A DNA stretch of 8,474 nucleotides from JAXGPP01 sp964436865. GTDB lineage: Bacteria; Planctomycetota; Planctomycetia; Pirellulales; Thermoguttaceae. Made by a program: the position numbers and the translations under genes. Below the pieces are notes generated by a model, which saw only the letters and a list, made by a program, of their open reading frames with translations, was not told the origin of the DNA and did not search any database. Location: assembly GCA_964436865.1 (NCBI GenBank), contig CAYTFK010000304.1, positions 1 through 8,474 of the forward strand. Reading direction: 5' to 3'. The first letter of the stretch is position 1; the number at the start of each line of letters is the position of its first letter. Positions 6,127 through 8,474 of this stretch are shown here, one piece after another.

Positions 6127-6939
6127 ATGCACTGGGCTGAATACGTGCTGTTGTTTGCGGCGGCGGCGATGGCCGGGGCGGTCAACTCCGTCGCCGGCGG
6201 CGGCACGCTGTTGACGTTCCCCGCGCTGTTATGGAGCGGGCAATTGGCGATTGTGGCCAACGCCACGAGCACCGTGGCGCTGGTGCCCGGCGCGCTGAGC
6301 AGTTTCTGGGGCTATCGCTCGGAGCTGTCGAGCAGCCGCGGCGAACTGGCGGCGCTGGCGGTGCCCAGCTTCGTGGGCGGCGCTCTCGGCGCGCTGCTCC
6401 TGCTGCGGACGAGCAACGAGATGTTCTCGCTGCTCGTGCCGTACTTGATCCTGCTGGCCACGATGCTCTTCATCGCCCAGGAGCCCCTTTCACGGTGGCT
6501 TCGCCGCCGGGCACGCGGTCCGCACGACCCGGCGGCGGATGCGGCGGTCGATGAGGCGCCTCCCCGGCGAACGCGGCTTCGCTGGGCGGGCGTGCTGGTG
6601 TTCCAGTTGCTGGTCGGACTGTACGGCGGCTACTTCGGCGCGGGCATCGGAATTCTGATGCTCGCCGCCTTCGGCTTCCTGGGCTTCACCAACATCCACC
6701 ACATGAACGCCCTGAAGAACCTCAACGGCACGGCGATCAACGCCCTGGCCGCCGGGATGTTCATCTACGAGGGGCTGGTCGACTGGCGGTTGGCGTCGCT
6801 CATGGCGGCGGGGGCGATCGTGGGAGGTTACGCCGGGGCGGGAACCGCCCGGCGGGTCGGCCAGCGAGTGGTCCGCCGCACGATTATCCTGATTGGTTTG
6901 TCGCTCACGGCCTGGCTCCTCATTCAACAGTCATGGTAG
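6127..6939 (+). CDS. TauE/SafE (TSUP) family membrane permease
   Basis: TSUP proteins move small anions such as sulfite, sulfoacetate or other organosulfur and organic acids across the inner membrane. The 270-residue protein shows about eight membrane segments and the family's internal duplication. The first half opens with AGAVNSVAGGGTLLTFPALL (16-35) and NATSTVAL (45-52). The second half opens with GLYGGYFGAGIGILML (164-179), followed by NALKNLNGTAINALAAG (194-210). A hydrophilic Arg-rich loop at about 121-152 links the halves and is probably cytoplasmic. The start lies only 9 bases after the oxidoreductase stop and has no clear Shine-Dalgarno, suggesting translational coupling. Its place among exported sugar enzymes suggests it disposes of, or takes up, a small anionic product. 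Sulfite is the family's best-known cargo, but the cargo here is inferred only. Confidence 0.92.
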   Translation: MHWAEYVLLFAAAAMAGAVNSVAGGGTLLTFPALLWSGQLAIVANATSTVALVPGALSSFWGYRSELSSSRGELAALAVPSFVGGALGALLLLRTSNEMFSLLVPYLILLATMLFIAQEPLSRWLRRRARGPHDPAADAAVDEAPPRRTRLRWAGVLVFQLLVGLYGGYFGAGIGILMLAAFGFLGFTNIHHMNALKNLNGTAINALAAGMFIYEGLVDWRLASLMAAGAIVGGYAGAGTARRVGQRVVRRTIILIGLSLTAWLLIQQSW

Positions 6940-6966
6940 CATCCGGCCGCGCGCGAAGCGTTTCAC

Positions 6967-6972
6967 GGGAGA
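6967..6972 (+). promoter_or_regulatory. Ribosome binding site deciding the PQQ-like protein start
   Basis: GGGAGA lies 8 bases before the ATG at 6981. It supports that start over the in-frame ATG at 6933, which overlaps the TSUP stop and would prepend 16 polar residues to the signal peptide. Confidence 0.55.
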
Positions 6973-6980
6973 CCCGTAAC

Positions 6981-8330
6981 ATGAAGACCCGTATCGTTCT
7001 GGCGTCGGTTCTGTGCCTCGCGTGCGCGGGGATCGCGCCGGGCGACGACTGGCCGCAGTGGCGGGGCCCGCGCGGCGACGGCGTTTGGCGCGAAACGGGC
7101 ATCGTCGACAAGCTGCCCGAAGAACCCCGCATCCGCTGGCACGCCCCCCTGGCGAGCGGCTTTGCGGGGCCGGCCGTCGCCGGCAACCGGGTCTATGTGT
7201 GCGACCGGGTACTCGGCCGCGACGAGCGCGATCCGGAGTACCAATGGAACATCACCGATCCGGTGCACGGGTCGGAGCGCGTGCTATGCCTCGACGCCGA
7301 CACCGGCAAGGTGGTGTGGATTCACGAGTATCCGTGCCGCTACAAGATCAGCTATCCCTCGGGGCCGCGGGCCACGCCGACCGTCGATGGCGACCGGGTG
7401 TACACGGTGGGCGCGATGGGGGACCTGTTGTGCCTGGAAACCGCCAGCGGCAAGGTGCTGTGGTCGAAGAGTTACGTCCGCGATTTCGGCCTGGAGATGA
7501 ATCCATGGGGCATGGCGGCCGCTCCGCTGGTCGATGGCCAGCGGCTGATCGTGCTTCCCGGCGGCAAGGACGGCGCGGGCGTGGTGGCGCTGGACAAGAC
7601 AACCGGCCGCGAGTTGTGGCGGGCGCTGGAGTGCCCGGACCCCGGCTACAGCACGCCGATCCTGATCGAAGCGGGCGGAGTGCGGCAACTCGTGGTATGG
7701 TGCCCGATCGGCCTCTACTCGCTCGACCCAGTAACCGGCCGGGTTTATTGGGGCGAGCCGGACGAGTTGAAGATGGGGCACTCGATCGCTTCGCCGATCT
7801 TCGATCCCGAGCGGCGCCTGGTTTTCGCCACCTCGTTCTTCAACGGTCCGCTGATGATGGAACTCGACGCGGAGCAACCGAAGGCCCATGTGCTATGGAA
7901 AGGGACCAGCAAGAGCGAACAGCCGCGGCTGACTGAAGGGTTGCACGGATTGATGGCCACCCCGGTTCTCGACGGCGGCTATCTCTACGGCGTGTGCAGT
8001 TACGGCCACCTGCGCGGACTCGACGCGCTCACGGGCAAGCGGTTGTGGGAGACGCTTGAAGCCACGGGTGAAGCCCGCTGGTCGACGGCGTTTATCGTTC
8101 GCCACGAGAGCCGGTACCTGCTGTTCAACGAACACGGCGATCTGATCTCGGCCGCGCTTTCGCCGGCCGGCTATCAAGAACTGAGCCGCATGCACCTCAT
8201 CGAGCCGACGACGAAGCCGGCCGGCAATCGCCTGGTGGTTTGGTCGCACCCGGCGTTTGCGCATCGATCGGTATTCGCCCGCAACGACCGGGAAATCGTC
8301 TGCGCGGACCTGGCGGCGGAAGGCAACTGA
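6981..8330 (+). CDS. Secreted PQQ-like beta-propeller repeat protein
   Basis: The 449-residue protein starts with a Sec signal peptide (MKTRIVLASVLCLACAG, cut probably before DDW at 22). The Cys residues in it do not form a good lipobox. The mature protein opens with DDWPQWRGPRGDG, the hallmark start of planctomycete propellers often labelled BamB-like. PQQ-type blade motifs recur: LDADTGKVVW (104-113), LETASGKVLW (152-161), LDKTTGRELW (204-213), LDPVTGRVYW (248-257) and LDALTGKRLW (347-356). Degenerate blades lie at about 295-306 and 385-445, so seven or eight blades are likely. The fold is shared by PQQ dehydrogenases, but nothing here shows PQQ binding or catalysis. A periplasmic scaffold or binding role is more likely. 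It lies 41 bases after the TSUP gene and 29 bases before the next gene, within the same apparent operon. Confidence 0.9.
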   Translation: MKTRIVLASVLCLACAGIAPGDDWPQWRGPRGDGVWRETGIVDKLPEEPRIRWHAPLASGFAGPAVAGNRVYVCDRVLGRDERDPEYQWNITDPVHGSERVLCLDADTGKVVWIHEYPCRYKISYPSGPRATPTVDGDRVYTVGAMGDLLCLETASGKVLWSKSYVRDFGLEMNPWGMAAAPLVDGQRLIVLPGGKDGAGVVALDKTTGRELWRALECPDPGYSTPILIEAGGVRQLVVWCPIGLYSLDPVTGRVYWGEPDELKMGHSIASPIFDPERRLVFATSFFNGPLMMELDAEQPKAHVLWKGTSKSEQPRLTEGLHGLMATPVLDGGYLYGVCSYGHLRGLDALTGKRLWETLEATGEARWSTAFIVRHESRYLLFNEHGDLISAALSPAGYQELSRMHLIEPTTKPAGNRLVVWSHPAFAHRSVFARNDREIVCADLAAEGN

Positions 8331-8359
8331 GCAATAGGACGAAAAGGCGAGGGGGTACA

Positions 8360-8474
8360 ATGCGCGCACAATTCGTCGGACATGTCGCCGCGGCCTTCAC
8401 AGTAATCCTCATCAGCGGTCCGCTTGCCCGTGGCGAAGTCGCCTTCGAGCAGCGCGAAGGCCGGGTTGACGTGG
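8360..8474 (+). CDS. Start of a secreted protein, probably DUF6807/PmoA-like (cut by window end)
   Basis: Only 38 codons are visible. An ATG at 8360 follows GAGGGGG (8349-8355) and lies 29 bases after the stop of the PQQ-like gene. The product begins MRAQFVGHVAAAF and runs through a hydrophobic Sec signal with a likely cut near LARG-EV. It continues EVAFEQREGRVDV, which resembles the opening strand of planctomycete DUF6807 (PmoA-like) proteins, commonly found beside Gfo/Idh/MocA genes. The family call rests on about a dozen residues and on context, so it is tentative. The presence of a gene start with a signal peptide is much more secure. Confidence 0.5.
   Translation, partial: MRAQFVGHVAAAFTVILISGPLARGEVAFEQREGRVDV

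Noticed and set aside
4861..6132. 423-codon minus-strand open frame across the oxidoreductase gene
   Set aside because: It is an antisense shadow; the plus strand encodes an unmistakable Gfo/Idh/MocA protein.
6933..6980. Earlier ATG start of the PQQ-like protein overlapping the TSUP stop
   Set aside because: It would place 16 polar residues ahead of the signal peptide, while the ATG at 6981 has a good ribosome site.

Overview
The window looks like a piece of a Planctomycetota chromosome, most likely Pirellulales-like or a relative. This is inferred from gene content and style: GC-rich sequence, Tat-exported Gfo/Idh/MocA oxidoreductase, PQQ-like propeller protein opening with DDWPQWRGP, secreted FG-GAP propeller, ADP-ribosylglycohydrolase-family protein, and the start of a probable DUF6807/PmoA-like protein. 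No rRNA, tRNA, transposase, CRISPR array or phage gene was seen.

Layout. (1) 1-1356 (+): ADP-ribosylglycohydrolase-family protein, probably cut at its 5' end by the window edge. (2) 1357-1492: convergent gap with a possible hairpin. (3) 1493-2854 (-): secreted FG-GAP/VCBS beta-propeller whose C-terminus resembles PL11 rhamnogalacturonan lyases. (4) 2855-3179: divergent 325-base intergenic region with two good inverted repeats. (5) 3180-4550 (+): DegT/DnrJ/EryC1/StrS-type PLP aminotransferase carrying a Tat signal. (6) 4551-4779: leader with a sigma70-like promoter candidate and unusually dense inverted repeats. (7) 4780 to the window end (+): a tight apparent operon of Tat-exported Gfo/Idh/MocA oxidoreductase, TauE/SafE (TSUP) permease, secreted PQQ-like propeller and the 5' end of a secreted DUF6807-like protein, with gaps of 9, 41 and 29 bases.

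How the genes may work together. All the complete soluble proteins carry export signals, two of them Tat, and the remaining complete gene encodes a membrane transporter. This fits an extracytoplasmic carbohydrate-processing locus of the kind planctomycetes carry in many copies: propellers as binding, scaffold or lyase proteins, an NAD(P)-dependent sugar oxidoreductase, a PLP enzyme acting on keto or amino sugars, and an exporter for a small anion such as a sulfur oxyanion or organic acid. The substrate cannot be read from the sequence.

I found no proven new system. The points most worth a second look are the Tat-exported PLP aminotransferase, the structured leader upstream of the oxidoreductase operon, the 11-bp-stem inverted repeat upstream of the aminotransferase, and the TSUP permease placed inside a secreted oxidoreductase/propeller operon.
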